Shown here one piece after another: positions 10,055 through 22,900 of a stretch of DNA of 64,000 nt; position 1 is the stretch's first letter; every line of letters begins with the position of its first letter. Position numbers and translations under genes: made by a program. Source of the stretch: Pseudoneurospora amorphoporcata (Eukaryota; Ascomycota; Sordariomycetes; Sordariales; Sordariaceae); assembly GCA_033297205.1 (NCBI GenBank), contig MU859180.1:43622-107621 (forward strand), in the 5' to 3' direction. The notes below the pieces were generated by a model. It was not told the DNA's origin and ran no database searches. It saw nothing but the letters and a program-made list of their open reading frames with translations.

Positions 10055-12668
10055 TTAGTAGACACGCTTGAAGGGAGGAACAGGAGCGCACTCCTTCTCG
10101 TCGAGGGTCTTGTCAATGACACGGCGGTAACCGAGCTCGATCTTGCCGTGGGGCTGCTTCTGCCAAGACAGAGTGTGCTTCATCCAGTTGGCGTCGTCAC
10201 GCTCGGGGTAATCCTCACGGGCGTGGGCACCACGAGACTCCTTGCGGTTGGCGGCGGAGACGGCGGTCTGGGTACTGTATTTGCGCAAATTCGTCAGCAT
10301 CTATTCATCACCACTTTCAGAAATAAGGGCCACTTACGCGCAAGTGAGCAAGTTGCGCAGCTCGAGGGTCTCAACGAGATCAGAGTTCCAGATCATGGAG
10401 CGGTCCTTGATACCGACCTGGTCGAACATCTGGTCGACCTGGGTGATCTTCTCAACACCCTCGTCAAGGGACTCCTGGGTACGGAAGACGGAGACGTCGC
10501 GCTGCATGGTCTTCTGCATGGCGAGGCGGATCTCGGCGGTGCTCTTGGGACCGTCAGAAGTGCGGATCTTGTCGAGGACCTCGATGGACTCGGAACCGGC
10601 ATCGGCCTCAATGGGCTTCAGCTTAGTACCAGGAGTGAAGTTGTCACGGATGGTGTGGGAGACGGCACGGCCGAAAACGACCAAGTCGAGAAGAGAGTTG
10701 GCGCCAAGGCGGTTAGCACCGTGGACAGAGACGGAAGCAGCCTCACCGCAAGCGAAGAGACCAGGGACAACCTTGTCGTTGCCCTGCTCGTCGACAGTAA
10801 GAACCTCACCAGTGTAGCGAGTGGGGATACCACCCATGTTGTAGTGGACGGTGGGAAGGACGGGGATTGGCTGCTTGCGGACATCGACACCAGCGAAGAT
10901 ACCGGCGGTCTCAGAGATACCGGGGAGACGCTCGGCGAGAATCTCGGCGGGGAGATGGCTGAGCTGGAGGTAGATGTGGTCCTTCTCGGGGCCGACACCA
11001 CGGCCCTCGCGGATCTCCATGGTCATGGAGCGGGAGACGACGTCACGGGAGGCGAGATCCTTGGCGGTAGGGGCATAACGCTCCATGAAACGCTCACCCT
11101 CGGAGTTGAGGAGGTAACCACCCTCACCACGAGCACCCTCGGTGATCAAGCAGCCGGCGCCGTAGATACCGGTAGGGTGGAACTGGACGAACTCGAGATC
11201 CTGGTTGGGGAGACCGGCACGGGCAACCATGGCGGAACCGTCACCAGTGCAGGTGTGGGCGGAAGTGCAAGAGAAGTATGCGCGTCCGTATCCACCGGTG
11301 GCGAGGACGGTGTTGTTGGCGAGGAAACGGTGGAGGGTGCCGTCCTCCTGGTTGTAGGCGAGGACACCACGGCACTCACCATCCTGCATGATCAGGTCGA
11401 CGGCGAAGTACTCGATGAAGTAGTTGGTGTTGTGGCGGAGAGACTGGCCGTAGAGGGTGTGGAGAAGAGCGTGGCCGGTACGGTCGGCAGCAGCGCAGCA
11501 GCGGTAAGCCTGGCCGCCCTTGCCGAACTCCTTGGACTGACCACCGAAAGCACGCTGGTAGCTGTAGAGTGTAGACTGTAAGCAATCATGCCCATCCGGC
11601 GCTCCGGAAACCACGGGTTTCCCGGGTATCGGGTACTTACATCTTGCCGTCCTCGGTACGGGAGAAGGGGCAGCCGTAGTTCTCGAGCTCGACAATGGAG
11701 GCGGGAGCCTCACGGGTCATGTAGTGAATGGCATCCTGGTCACCGAGCCAGTCGGAGCCCTTGACGGTGTCGTACATGTGCCATCTCCAGTCATCCTCGT
11801 GCATGTTGCCGAGCGCAGCGTTGATACCACCCTGGGCAGCGACGGTGTGAGATCTGGTGGGGAAGAGCTTGGAAATGCAGGCAGTGTTGAAGCCGGCCTC
11901 GGCGAGACCGAAAGCGGCACGGAGACCGGCACCGCCGGCACCGACAACGATGGCATCGTACTCGTGGTCCTAAGGGGGAGGAAAGGAATCATGTCAGCCA
12001 ACAAAGGCCGTCTGGCGGGATTTTCCATGGAACCGGATAGCATGGGATATATCACGTACGATGACTTGGTACTTGTTGCTGAGATGGGGAGAAGCCTCCT
12101 TAGCGCGGAGAGGACCGGGAGCGATGACGCGGGCTGTGAAGATGTTGCCGGTTAGCCTTTGGTGAACATGAACAACCCCCTTTCTTTGCGGCGTCCGTGA
12201 AGCGGTAGTTCGCGCGACGGCGGAGGGCGGAAGAAGGGCCATCGGGGACGGGATGCTTCGGACTCACCGGCCGGCCTTGTCGAGGAAAAGGCTCTGTTCT
12301 GGACTCTGCTGGCGGCACGCGCGAGCTGTTGAAGACGAGACTCTGGTCAGTGACGATGATCTTGATCTCTCTGTGTATACACTGTTGCGCTTCCTGTCTC
12401 TCCCTCCCCCTCTCTCTCTCTCTTTCTCTTCGTCCCATGTGCACTCCTGCCTGCGACTGGACTATCGCGAAGAGCTTCATCCTCTTCCCCTTCCTCTTCC
12501 TCACAACCTTATTTCCTTCCCGCTCTTGTTCCTCGGCTCTGCAAGGGTGCCAATGTGCGCGCATGCAAAGCAGACGACGGAAGACGACAACACCGGGGTT
12601 GAGTACGGAAGTAAAAAAGCACTCACCGTGGGCGCCGCAGCCAACTTTCTCCAAGCCAAAGACGACAT
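10055..12668 (-). CDS. sdh1: succinate dehydrogenase flavoprotein subunit, mitochondrial (SDHA)
   Basis: This subunit of respiratory complex II oxidises succinate to fumarate and holds covalent FAD, on the matrix side of the inner mitochondrial membrane. Six exons: 12668-12627, 12325-12268, 12133-12060, 11969-11641, 11561-10338 and 10274-10055; all five introns are GT-AG and the phases fit, giving 648 residues. The first exon encodes 14 residues and, with the second, a basic Ser/Arg-rich presequence (FSSTRPAARV). The Rossmann motif VVGAGGAGLRAAF starts the FAD domain. SHTVAAQGG contains the flavin-linked His. HPTGIYGAGCLITEGARGEGG-type and HYNMGGIPT motifs and the NRLGANSLLDLVVFGR block form the active site. 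The C-terminus NRKESRGAHAREDYPERDD is diagnostic of SDHA. Intron 1 is long (301 bp) and contains CT repeats and a G/A-rich tract. All key residues are present. Confidence 0.97.
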
Positions 12669-14192
12669 TGTTCAACAACACTTCACTACTACTGACAGTC
12701 GGTAGGTGAGTAGGTGAGGTGTCGAAGGGGGAGGGCGGGCGGGACGGGGTGGTGGGTTTTTGGGGATAGGTAATGGTAGGATGGATGGGTAGGACGGACG
12801 GGAATGGGGACGGGTCGGGTGATGGTGGACGTGGTCCGGGTTGGATTATTACAATTGCGAATTTCCCTACGGGCTCGGGAGTCGGGTCACGTAGGAAATA
12901 TTTGACCATTGGCTTCCACACACAGACACAGGACGGGACCCAGTGGCACTTTTGCCTGTTGAGAGTTGCCGAATGGGCACCGCGCAACCATTCATCCCCG
13001 GGCTCTCCCACTGAAAGATTGTCCCCCCTCCGCCCCCCCCACAATGTGAGCTGCCACTGCCAGACAGAAGACCCAAACAGACTCCATGCAGTTTCGGTTT
13101 CGATGAGGAATTGCAAGACCCGATCCGTCCTCGACTTTGGTCTCAACCAATCACGAATAATGTATTACCCGAGTTGCCGGAATGTGGCCCGCGCTACGTC
13201 TCCACCCTCAACCGCCGCCCGCCGCCGTCTTCTCTTCCGTGCCCCTCCACGACGACACTAGCGTAAACACTAACATACCCCTAACCCTCTGTCAATCAAC
13301 AGATCTGAAGAACTGCCTGCCACTGAACGCGAACGCGCGCAGGACAGGGCCAATGGCGTGTTAGCCTCGGGATGGTGGCCGTGATCTCGGTTCCCTGCAG
13401 AGATCCGAGAGATCCAGAGACGGCAACTTCCAAACCCGGCGCACTTTTCTCTAGTAGGTATACGCCTTTATTGTGGCTGCTTCCTGGGTCTCTCATCTCT
13501 TCCCATGACGACGTCTTCCATTTCATGTCCAAACACAGGTCACGTTGTCGTCGCCGTGAGCGCCGCCTCCGGGTTCGCAAGCATGTGCAGGTACCTCTCC
13601 TTGGTGGGATCATCCTTCTGAGCCAAATCTTTATCCTCGGCATGGCAATGGAAGTGAACCACTCACGGACAGCCAAATCAAACAGACCCCTGGACGTCTT
13701 TCAAACTGCACAACATCCGATCCGGGGCCAGTAATTCTATGACAAGAAATTTCATTCAATATCAAAAAGGGTATGTGTAAACAATTATTAATAGTTGGTG
13801 TATAAGATAACCATATGCTTTCTATCTTTCCCGTTCCGTATCATGATTTCCTTCCACTTCTCTTCTTCCCGACTGTCGGTCGCCAGTGATGTCATGCTGT
13901 ACCGGGAACTCCGTCTACGGTACGGTATCAGAATTCCGCGCAGCATCCCTGTCCGGTTCATCCGGCTCATGCCGGAGAACCCTCATTGACATTTCCCTCT
14001 CAAGTTCCCTGATCCCGAGACAACCCCATGCCATACATGACTTTTCCTTTGGGATGCCCATGACGATAATCATCGCTCTCTGTCATTCGACTTCCAGTAC
14101 AGTGGATGAGGTGTTCTCCTAGAGCTGAGTTGACTCGCCTGCGAGCCCTACTCTACTACAACGGATCACTCCCTGACCGTCACTGCACTGCA
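12669..14192. other. spacer upstream of SDHA, G-rich on plus strand
   Basis: Contains the SDHA promoter/leader and the 3' side of the PX gene. The plus strand from about 12705 to 12840 is very G-rich with many GGG/GGGG runs. I see no gene: open frames at 12773-13261 and 13372-13734 look random. Confidence 0.6.
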
Positions 14193-17100
14193 CTACTGGG
14201 CAAGTACCTGTCTCAGCTTAGCCAAAAACCCGTCCTTGAGCTTGTGGACCTCCGAAACCTCCGGCTTCGTGGGCTCTCCGGCGTTCCGCCGTAGACGGTC
14301 CTGTTTCTTGGCCCTCCTTCTCCGCTCGGCATCGATGGGATCCATCTCCTCCTGGACCTCCTGTTCCGCCTCGGAGTCCGACAGGTCGTCTTCGTAGTTG
14401 ATGTCCTCTAAATCCATCTGGTCCAGGCCAAAGTCGCTGGCGCTGAACCCGCCCGGCACCGCGTCAACACCCATGTTACCTTCTGCCGCCATCTTCTGGC
14501 GAGTCTTGTCGTGATGCCACTTCTTGCGGGCTTCCTGCCACGCGATCAGTTTGTTGATCTCGTCTATCGCCTTGTCCTGGTCGATTGCGCCGTTTTGCAC
14601 TGCTCCCTCGAACAATGCGTTGATATCCAACGTGCCGTTCTTGGGTCCGTGGCGGAGGAACTCGAGGATGCCCTCGATCCAGCCCATCAACTGGGTGAAC
14701 AAGCCGTTGTCATGTGTGTGAACTTCGTGAACGAACTTGTAAAAATGCTGTTCATGCCGCTGACACAAGTCGATAAACGCCTGCACGGTCTGGTTAGGAT
14801 CAGCCGAGGCATCCTGATCCCGACATTTCTCAACAACGTGAATCAGGTCATCGACGAACACCGCAAAATCCGTTACGCTGTTGTAGACGTTTGCCGACTT
14901 GTACACCCTAACAAGCGGCTCGTAGAAGATCGTGAACAGATCCCGGAACAGTTGCAGGGTGACAGGTTCCTCGATGAGATTAAGCATCATGGACTTGTCC
15001 CGCTGTCTGACATAGAGCTTCATTAGCTGCTTGAGGTACGAGAAGAGCTGAGCGCCCTGCTTGAGCTCCTCATCCACGTTCTCAACCGCGTTGTTGAAAG
15101 CGACATATGCGTTGTATAGTCGCGTAACCTGGTCGGCATTGAGGGCCGGGTAAATCTGCTCTGAGCGCAGGATCGCAACGATAATGTCGACGTCGTCTTG
15201 GACAGCCTCCTCTCTGATCGCAAGCTTCAAGGCCTCGTCGCCATCCGTAAACTGCTTAAGCTTGTCCACAAACACCGGGTCGCCGATCTTGGCAGCGAGC
15301 GCGTCTATGGATTTCTGAACGCTCTTGATGCCGTCGTTCAGGGTTAAGGAGAATATGCGTTGCATCAAGGACCTTGTACCGAATGGTTGAGCCAGGAAGA
15401 TATCGAGAACGTTGGACATGACGGCTGCGGGGTTGGCAATCCTGATGACGTTCTTCATAATCGTGTATGGAATCAAGGAATGGATCTTCTTCGCTTGGGC
15501 AAACAATTCGGGCGAGTTGTCTTCGGCGAGGAACAGGTGGTATATCGTGGCAGCGACCTCTATCCGTAGCCACTCGGCAAACTTCTGGTACTGGATGCTC
15601 AGATCCTGGATAGTTTCCTTCTCTTTGATTTCCTTAAACAGGTGGGTCAACCCGTTATGTTCAACGATGTCTTGTCGGAACCTATGAAACCATGGTTGTC
15701 AGTACTTGAGCCCACCAACTCATCCTCGTAAGACTTACTGTTCCATATAGACATCCAGATCTGCCGCCCGCTTCCTGGCAATTTCGTAGAACTTCTTCTG
15801 CTCCTCTACCCTCTTCTCATCCATCTTCTTGCGACGTACGATGTCCTCAAAATCCTCATCTTTGAGGGTCGTAGGATCACGGGTCAAGAAGTCTGATATG
15901 GCTTTCGTATGAGCAATGTGTGGGTTTTGTAGTAGTGTACGCAAGAAGGCGCGGAGAGATATCCTTTGGCTCTCGCGGAAGAGCGTAACGTTCTAAAAAT
16001 TATGTCAGCCATGAACTCTTGTCCAGTGTCCAAAGTGCCACATACCTCTTCTGCCCTTGGGCTGCCCGACCTGTGATCATCCACAGACCGACGAGGAGAT
16101 GATCGCCTAGAAGACGACGAGCCTGTACGGCGATGTTCTCTCACAGAAAGGAACCTTGAAACACCGCCCGCGCTCCCAGTCTCGCCGTTCGGTTGAGGAT
16201 CCTTGTTAACAATTTGCATAGAAGCAGATGATATAGACGAAACTTCCGAGTCGTCCCCACCACCAAACAGGCCTGTCGCTGTCGTGCTCGTCTTGTTCTT
16301 CCTGGGAAGCACAGGGAGGACCTTGCCGGGCAACTCGAGCCGAAGATCCTTATAAAGCTTGCTGAAGTCGCCGTACCGCCTCCCGACGAAATATTCCTTT
16401 CCCCCTTTTCGTTTTACGCGAAGTAAGAACTCCTGCCTAATGTCAATCTGCACGTTCACCACATCAAGGTTAAGGGACCCAAAGGAAGAGACGTACAGCA
16501 TGTTTATGATACCGGATATTTCGCTTGATCGAGGTTATGCGAACTCCGGCAATGTTGACGTCCCACCCATGCAAATAGTTACCCTCTGGTATGGACGAGA
16601 GAACCCCGGTGTCGATTGCGTTTACGTCCACGATTTCCAGCTCGGAGAAGCGTATCCTCTCTTCGAAGCCAGAGGATGTACGGACACCCGATACCATCAT
16701 CAACTCGACCAACTTTTGTGCTTTCAGTGCAAGCTTCCTGCGCTTCGTCTCTTCGAGGCGGTCTTCCGATGATGAGATATTCTTGCTCGCAAACGATTCG
16801 AGGAACTATAATATCCCAACCGTAATGTCAGTATAAGCCCGGCCCAGGACATACGTTTCCTCTCAGAAGGACAAAAAAGAAGATGGGCTAGCCATACCAC
16901 TTGCAACTTATCCTGCCAAAACTCCTTCTCCTTCGCCTTATCGAGAAACGGGAACTCGCGAACATGGTGTACAAAGATGTACCGTAGAATCGGCAGTTCC
17001 GAGTCCAGCGGCGAGATCTCCCCGAGGTCAGACTTGAAGGGGGCTCCAAAGCGTCGCAATGCCGTGGGCGAGTTGAGTTCCGAGATTTCCCATTTTACCT

Positions 17101-17520
17101 GCTCCGAGACGAGTTCCCGCTTAAGATCTGTTGGTTCCAAGGGATGATGCGTTAGTAAGCTGCCTCCTGAGATACCCGCTTCCAGGTGTATTTTTTTGGC
17201 TTGGTGGAGGGGGAGAAAGGACAGGTGCTTCCTCGAAAGGGGGTAGAACCAACAGAACCACACGTACAATGTTCTTGTTTTCCCGTCAGCATGTGTCGTG
17301 GAGATAACAGCGCCGCATCATCCTGTTGTCCATCGACCGCCGGGCTTTTGTTTGCTGTAAGCGTAGCTGGGACCGCTGAACGGGTAGGAAGATCGATGTT
17401 GGAGGAAGCGTCGTGGCTGGGCTCTACGGCGGTACCATTGCCATTGCTTTGAGCTTCCTTGTTCTGCTGCTGCTGAAGTGACAGTTCGCTGGTGGCTTCA
17501 GCGAGATTCGATGATGACAT
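14193..17520 (-). CDS. PX domain protein with PX-associated and DUF3818 regions (yeast YPR097W-like)
   Basis: A phosphoinositide-binding peripheral protein. Six exons: 17520-17268, 17127-16898, 16805-16497, 16447-16046, 15992-15739 and 15681-14193, with phase-consistent GT-AG introns of 140, 92, 49, 53 and 57 bp; 978 residues. Residues 1-80 are low complexity. The PX-associated helical region follows (LKRELVSEQVKWEISELN, LPILRYIFVHHVREFPFLD). The PX domain runs from about 215 and has EYFVGRRYGDFSKLYKDL, whose RRY matches the PI3P-binding Arg motif, then LPGKVLPVLPRKNK. A Ser/Arg-rich insert of about 70 residues interrupts it before LFRESQRISLRAFLRTLL. The long C-terminal helical part fits DUF3818 and ends in an acidic then basic tail. 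The yeast relative YPR097W (Lec1) is linked to lipid and sterol distribution; the same role here is inference. Confidence 0.9.
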
Positions 17521-18894
17521 GCTTGCTGGGAGGGGTGTATTGTTCGTTCCGACTAGTAGGCGCTATTACAACAAGAGACCTCGTTCGTTCGTCAGTTTGA
17601 GGCTCTTCTCGGTATTATGAAACGAGAAAGACGAAAAGAGAAGGGATCTTTTCTGGATTATATATGGTACGAGTCGTCGTGTAAGTAAGGTAGGTATGCT
17701 TGCGGGGCGAGAAAGGGGACTTGGTAGTAGGTAGTTGGTAGGGAGCGCCATAATGGGCCTTGCCTCGTAGGGTGTCCCTTACGTATGATTTGGTGGAGCA
17801 AGCCAAGGTAAGGTAAGATAGGCAGTGTTGCACCTCTTGGCTGCTTGCGCGTATGGGTGCTTGGAAGTGCACCTGACAGATTGTTGTTCTTGTAATACTC
17901 GGCGCAGTCTTGCTGTTGTGCCGGTGTCCGAAAAGCTCAACTTGGTTGTAGGTGAGATACCGGATGGGTTGATTCCGCCTTGGTGTTTGTTCGAACTGAG
18001 TTGGAATGGAGACAGAGGGAGGACACTCCGAACGGTGCTTATGCGTGAGAAGTCTTCACCACTGGGGTTGTCTTTCGGAGGAGGTTCGGTCAGGCCTGGA
18101 CTAGACGAGAGATGGAAAAATCGAAGTCGATTTGGCTGAAAGGCAGTGTATTGGTAGTAAGTATACAAGGTAAAGGTAGAAACGGTAGGAACAACCAAAA
18201 GTTGGCAAGCTCAACTCCAACAGCGCTGAAAAGCAAGGTTCCAACTCGTTTTTCTTGTTACAGTAGGTAGGTGACGGGAGTCAGGTCGTTTGATCAGCAC
18301 AAGGGAAAGGGGGTGACGAGGGGCACAATAGAGGAAGAGGTCTAGGTAGGTGATAATTGATGACAGGGCTCTATCCCAGACAAGATTTTTTCGTTCCTGG
18401 AACGAGGTGATCGTTGTGGGGGGAAGGCCAGAACAAGGGCTATGAACGTTGAAGCGAGAAAAAGAGGAGCAAAAAGGTACCTCTAGAGAGGTACGTACGC
18501 GCGTGACGAAAAAGGCAAGGAGGTGATAGTGTAAGACCTATAAGGTAAGGTACTGTACCTAGAGGTAGTGCTAGTGTAACGGTGTAGTACCCCAAATTCA
18601 GGCAGGGTCTTTGTTGACGCCGCCCAGTCCAGGAAGTTGCCAGTTCTCGTTTCTTGGCTCCTCTACTGCAGCCCGCTACGAATTTCTCACTGCATACACA
18701 GCCCAGCCAGGGGCAGTGTTCACTCAGTGTTCCGGCAGTCCCGTTCTCGCTTGCGTCTGTCACTTGTCTTTCTCTTCGGAGTTTCCCGTCGCTTCTTGTC
18801 TTGTCATGGATTCAGTGTGGCACTGTTCAATGCTCCATAGGTCTTTTGTGACCACGAGAAGGTGAGATTATTAGTAGAGATGATGAAAGACCAC

Positions 18895-18940
<46 letters not shown>

Positions 18941-19999
18941 TGCATCACCGTTTCCATCATATGCACTGGGGCTTCGCGCAGGCAGTAGTCTAGTGTAGTA
19001 CCTCATGAGCATTCAGCATGCAGCCCGGGCGCCTCTCCGTTCGATGACGCCTTGGCATCATTTTCTTTGGGAGTAAGTGGCGCTGAGTGGATGATGAAGT
19101 TTCCCTTTCACCATCAATAGTGGCCATCAATTGAATGGACCTGGAAGGAAGGAAGCGAGCCGCGCGCACCCAGATGCCCAGACGCCCAGGAGCGCCTTCC
19201 CAGGCTCGTCGGCGCGCCGGCCTAGCTCTAGAGCAGGCGGGGTATCCCTCTACTGCCCCTCCATTACAGGGAGCTAGCGCTGTGTGATGACGTTTGTCTT
19301 TGGAGGCTGTAACAGGCTCGCTGTCCAAAGGGAATGACTCGACGACATGACCCCTTGTTTTGAGCTGTCTCTTTCTTTACCGTTCAAGTCTAGAAACTAT
19401 ATATGACTGGCTGACGAGGCTGAGTAAGTAAAGATAGGTGGAGGATTGCGCGTCCAGCAACATTTTTTAGTTTTGCTGACAGCACAATGATATGCGTCCT
19501 AGAGTCCAAACAGCTATGGACTTACGAGCTTAGAACTATCCATCATGAGTCTTCCGATCATCATATTTACAGAAAAATTATTACAGGTGTCGTGAATGTG
19601 TGGTTTGTCTACACACTTATGAGACATAGACACTATGTATTCGTGACATAATTACCTCATGAGCATGGTGCGACCCGTAGAGCGATGCGGACAGCCGAAC
19701 AAGAGGCGGCAAGAAGTTCGGACAGAACAGGGTATCAAACTTTCATACTCTCTATATGAGAAACATATAATCAACAAATTTTCCATTCAATGCCATGATA
19801 AAAGACAAACATCCGCCTTACATCTAAAATCCACAAAATCACCATGCCATCGATCAAAAACCCGCCAGCTTTTCCTTTCTCACAGAAAGATCTATGCAAA
19901 ATCATATCATCAACTCTAGCGTTCATATATCATCAACCGTCTCGAAACAGATTCTCTTCGGTGTCCTTCATATAACCTCATCAGTTGGGTATCCAAAGT
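17521..19999. other. spacer, no gene seen
   Basis: About 2.5 kb. It holds the PX gene promoter, many copies of GGTAGGT/AAGGTAGG between 17680 and 18600, a 43-base A run, and AT-richer DNA near 19480-19990 where the DUF8035 3' end lies. Frames are short and domain-free. Confidence 0.6.
18896..18938 (+). repeat. poly-A tract, 43 bp
   Basis: An uninterrupted run of 43 A between CCACC and GATGC. No flanking target-site duplication or coding remnant is visible, so it is treated as a simple repeat. Confidence 0.95.
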
Positions 20000-22900
20000 T
20001 TAATCCCGGCGGTGCGACCTCGACGGTTGCCTCGTGTCATACAAGGCACCCTGTTCGTCCGTCGCGCGATGGCGTCTGTACTCTCTCCTGTCATCGTCAT
20101 ACTCGTCTTCTCTCTCCTTTCGGTGGTGACGCCGGCGCTTGCCTTCTTCCTCATCCTTATCATATGACCCGTTTCTGTCGTGGCGAACCAGCGCCTGGCT
20201 TCCACCCTTGGCCTTCTGCTCTTCTTCGTACTCGATTCTTCGTTTCTCTATAAAGAGGGTTGTCAGCATTTCCTGAATCTCTTTATGACTTGCAAAAAGG
20301 AACAAAAAGAGACAAAATGCAAGATGGCGATACTATAGCAGGCCTGCTACAGTTGGGTTTTCGGTGGAGGTAGCTGGTAGGCATTCGAACGACGAGACGG
20401 CACAAGACGACACGATGCGGCACAGTCCGGACTGGCTGAGACTCGGCGAGGCAGGGACGCAAGAGCACGACGGGACGGGCCGAGCAGCGAACGCTACCAC
20501 ATGCGAAAGCACACAAGCGATCAAAGTTCGGATCAAACGACACGCATGCAGGTGGGTCGACGTCGCGGTTCGGTACGCGAGCGGATCACGGTCGGGGGTC
20601 GGGCAAAGGCGAGATGCAAGGAAAGGAGTGAGTCTGAAGACAAGGGAAATGAAGCAACCCACCTCTCAATTGCGCAGTAATATCCGCGTACTTTTGGATT
20701 TCCGACTTATCCAGAACGCGGAGGACAATGACAAAGTCATCCCGGACTTCGAAACGCTCCTTGCCTAGAGTAAGAGCCTCGGGGTTGACCAGCTTCCTGC
20801 TGATCTTGGTCCATTTGGCACCCTGAGGTACGCTTTGCTTGGTCTTGTCGTCCTTGTGAGGAGAAACTCCCTCCCGGACGGGGGCAGGATGTTCTGGAAA
20901 CTGTGCCTTTGGCTGTTTAAGAATGCCTTTGATGGGCTTCTTCTCTTCTTTCTCCCTTGGAGGAGACACGACACGAACTTGCTTTTGCCCGTGAGGAACA
21001 AGTTCACGTCCTCGGCTTTCGTCCTCTTCATTCCCAGCCACTGCTGTGTTATCAGCTTCAGTGTTGGGCTTAGAATCTTCCTCAACGGGTACAGGCTTCC
21101 GCTCTGGCGAGTGCTCTCGCTCGGGCGAGTGCTCCTTAGGTGTGCGACGACCCTCGCTGGCACTCTCCTTGGCCTCTTGCGCTGCCAACTCGGCCTTGAG
21201 TTCCTCCAGCCCGGCAGTGTCGTTAGGATCGAAAGTAGCAGACGAGAGCCGTGGTCGGCGGTGTGTCTCGTCATCCTTGTCATCGCGTTCCCTAGAGTGT
21301 TCCCTAGAGTGTTCCCTGGACTGTTCCCTGGAGTGTTCCCGTCGTGGCGAGGAGGCAGATTCCCCGTTGAGTTGCTCTTCTGCGTCGCGTCTATGGCGGC
21401 TTCGGCTTTCAGCATCTATTTCGTCGCCAGTCTCCCTTTCCTCAGGGAACCCGCCGGGTAGGTCGGCCATCTGAAAACTCTCGTGGCTTCTCCGATAGTC
21501 ATCGCAGCCAGCTTTGACGCGCGGCTCGGGGTCATCAACCTTTCGGTCGTCGTGATGGTCTTCCTCACGACTAGGTCGAGTGCGAGGCTCGAGATCATCG
21601 ACCTCTCTCCGGCGCTCGTCGTGTTCTTCATCGCGGCTGTCTCGTTTGTGGCTGTCGCGAGGATCGACTCTCCTGTGGTCATAGTCTCGATCTCTATGGC
21701 TGTCTCTTGGATGGGGCTCGGAGTCATCGATTCTCCGCCGCTCATGATCCTCATCTCTATGGGTAGTCCGTGTATGAGGTTCGAGATCATCCACTCTCCT
21801 ACGATCATAGTCTTCGTCTCTATGATCGGTTCGCTTGTGCGACTCAGGCTCATCGATTCTCCTGCGATCATAGTCTTGGTCCTTATAATCAGCTCGTTTA
21901 TGATGATCAAGGTCATCATCTCTCCTGCGATCATGGCCTTGATCCTTGTACTCGATTTGTTTGCGGTGTTCAAGGTCGTCATCTCTCCTCCGGTCATGGC
22001 CGTGATCCTTGTATTCGATTTGTTTTCGGGACTCAGGATCATCACCTCTTCTGCGGTCACAGTCCTCGTCCCTGTGGCCAGTTCGTGGGCGGGGTTCGTG
22101 GTCATCGGGTCTCCTACGATCATAGCCGTCATCGTTACAGCTGACCCGGGAGTATGTTTCAGGAACATCACTCCTCCGACGATCATAATCGTCATCCTTG
22201 GGGGGAAGTCGGCGCGGCTCGGGATCATCGAGCCTCCTACGCTCATAATCCTCAGTATGACGGCTGGTCCTGGGGTGTGGGTCAGGATCACGGCGCTCAT
22301 AGTCTTCATCATAGCGTCGTCTCGGAGACCCAATATCCCTATCACCTCTCCCGTCCCTGCCGTTGATAGCTGGCACCACTTTCATTGCAAACGCAGCTGG
22401 GATATCGTTAACAGGAACATGCTTGTCGTGTCTGGCTTCCCGATCGTCAACTGGAAGATATTCTCGGGTGGGAGGCAGCTTATGATAGTCTCGTGAGTCA
22501 CGGTCGTCGTGATTCCTATGTCTGACAACCTCCAGGCCCTCGTCCGACCTCCTTCCGGGCTCTCGGGGCTCACGCGGGTCCCACCGTTCATCATAATATT
22601 GTTTCTCCCGAGGTGAGCTTCGTCGCTCGCCATGGTCCTTGGCAGCAGGTCGGATGCCGAATCCGCGCTGTGAGACATCGTCATCTTTGTAGTAGCCGTC
22701 ATCCCGAGCTCGGTAATATTCATCAGGGTGGGCCGATCGGGTTGGTGTTTCCTGAATGAGGGAGATCGGGCGCGGACGGGAGGAAGCTCGGCGCGAAGTG
22801 CGCTCTGTTGCTGCCGAGGACCCAAGCGGCAGCGGGGAGTCAAGAAGCGTAGGAGGTCGACGCACCGCCGTATCAGAAAGAACTTCCGAAGGTGCGGGAA

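Noticed and set aside
10148..11581. 477-codon open frame on the plus strand
   Set aside because: It is antisense to the main SDHA exon. Codon bias against TTA, CTA and TCA leaves the opposite frame open. Its translation has no recognisable domain.
12773..13734. Possible small genes between SDHA and the PX gene
   Set aside because: Overlapping frames on both strands, Arg/Ser-rich random composition, no splice-supported extension.
18896..18938. Poly-A run as the tail of a LINE or SINE insertion
   Set aside because: No target-site duplication, no reverse-transcriptase remnant and no RNA polymerase III promoter boxes nearby.
21483..22496. 337-codon hydrophobic-looking plus-strand frame resembling a membrane protein
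   Set aside because: Antisense shadow of the 63-bp charged repeats of the DUF8035 gene; the Ile/Val-rich repeats are the complement of Asp/Arg codons.
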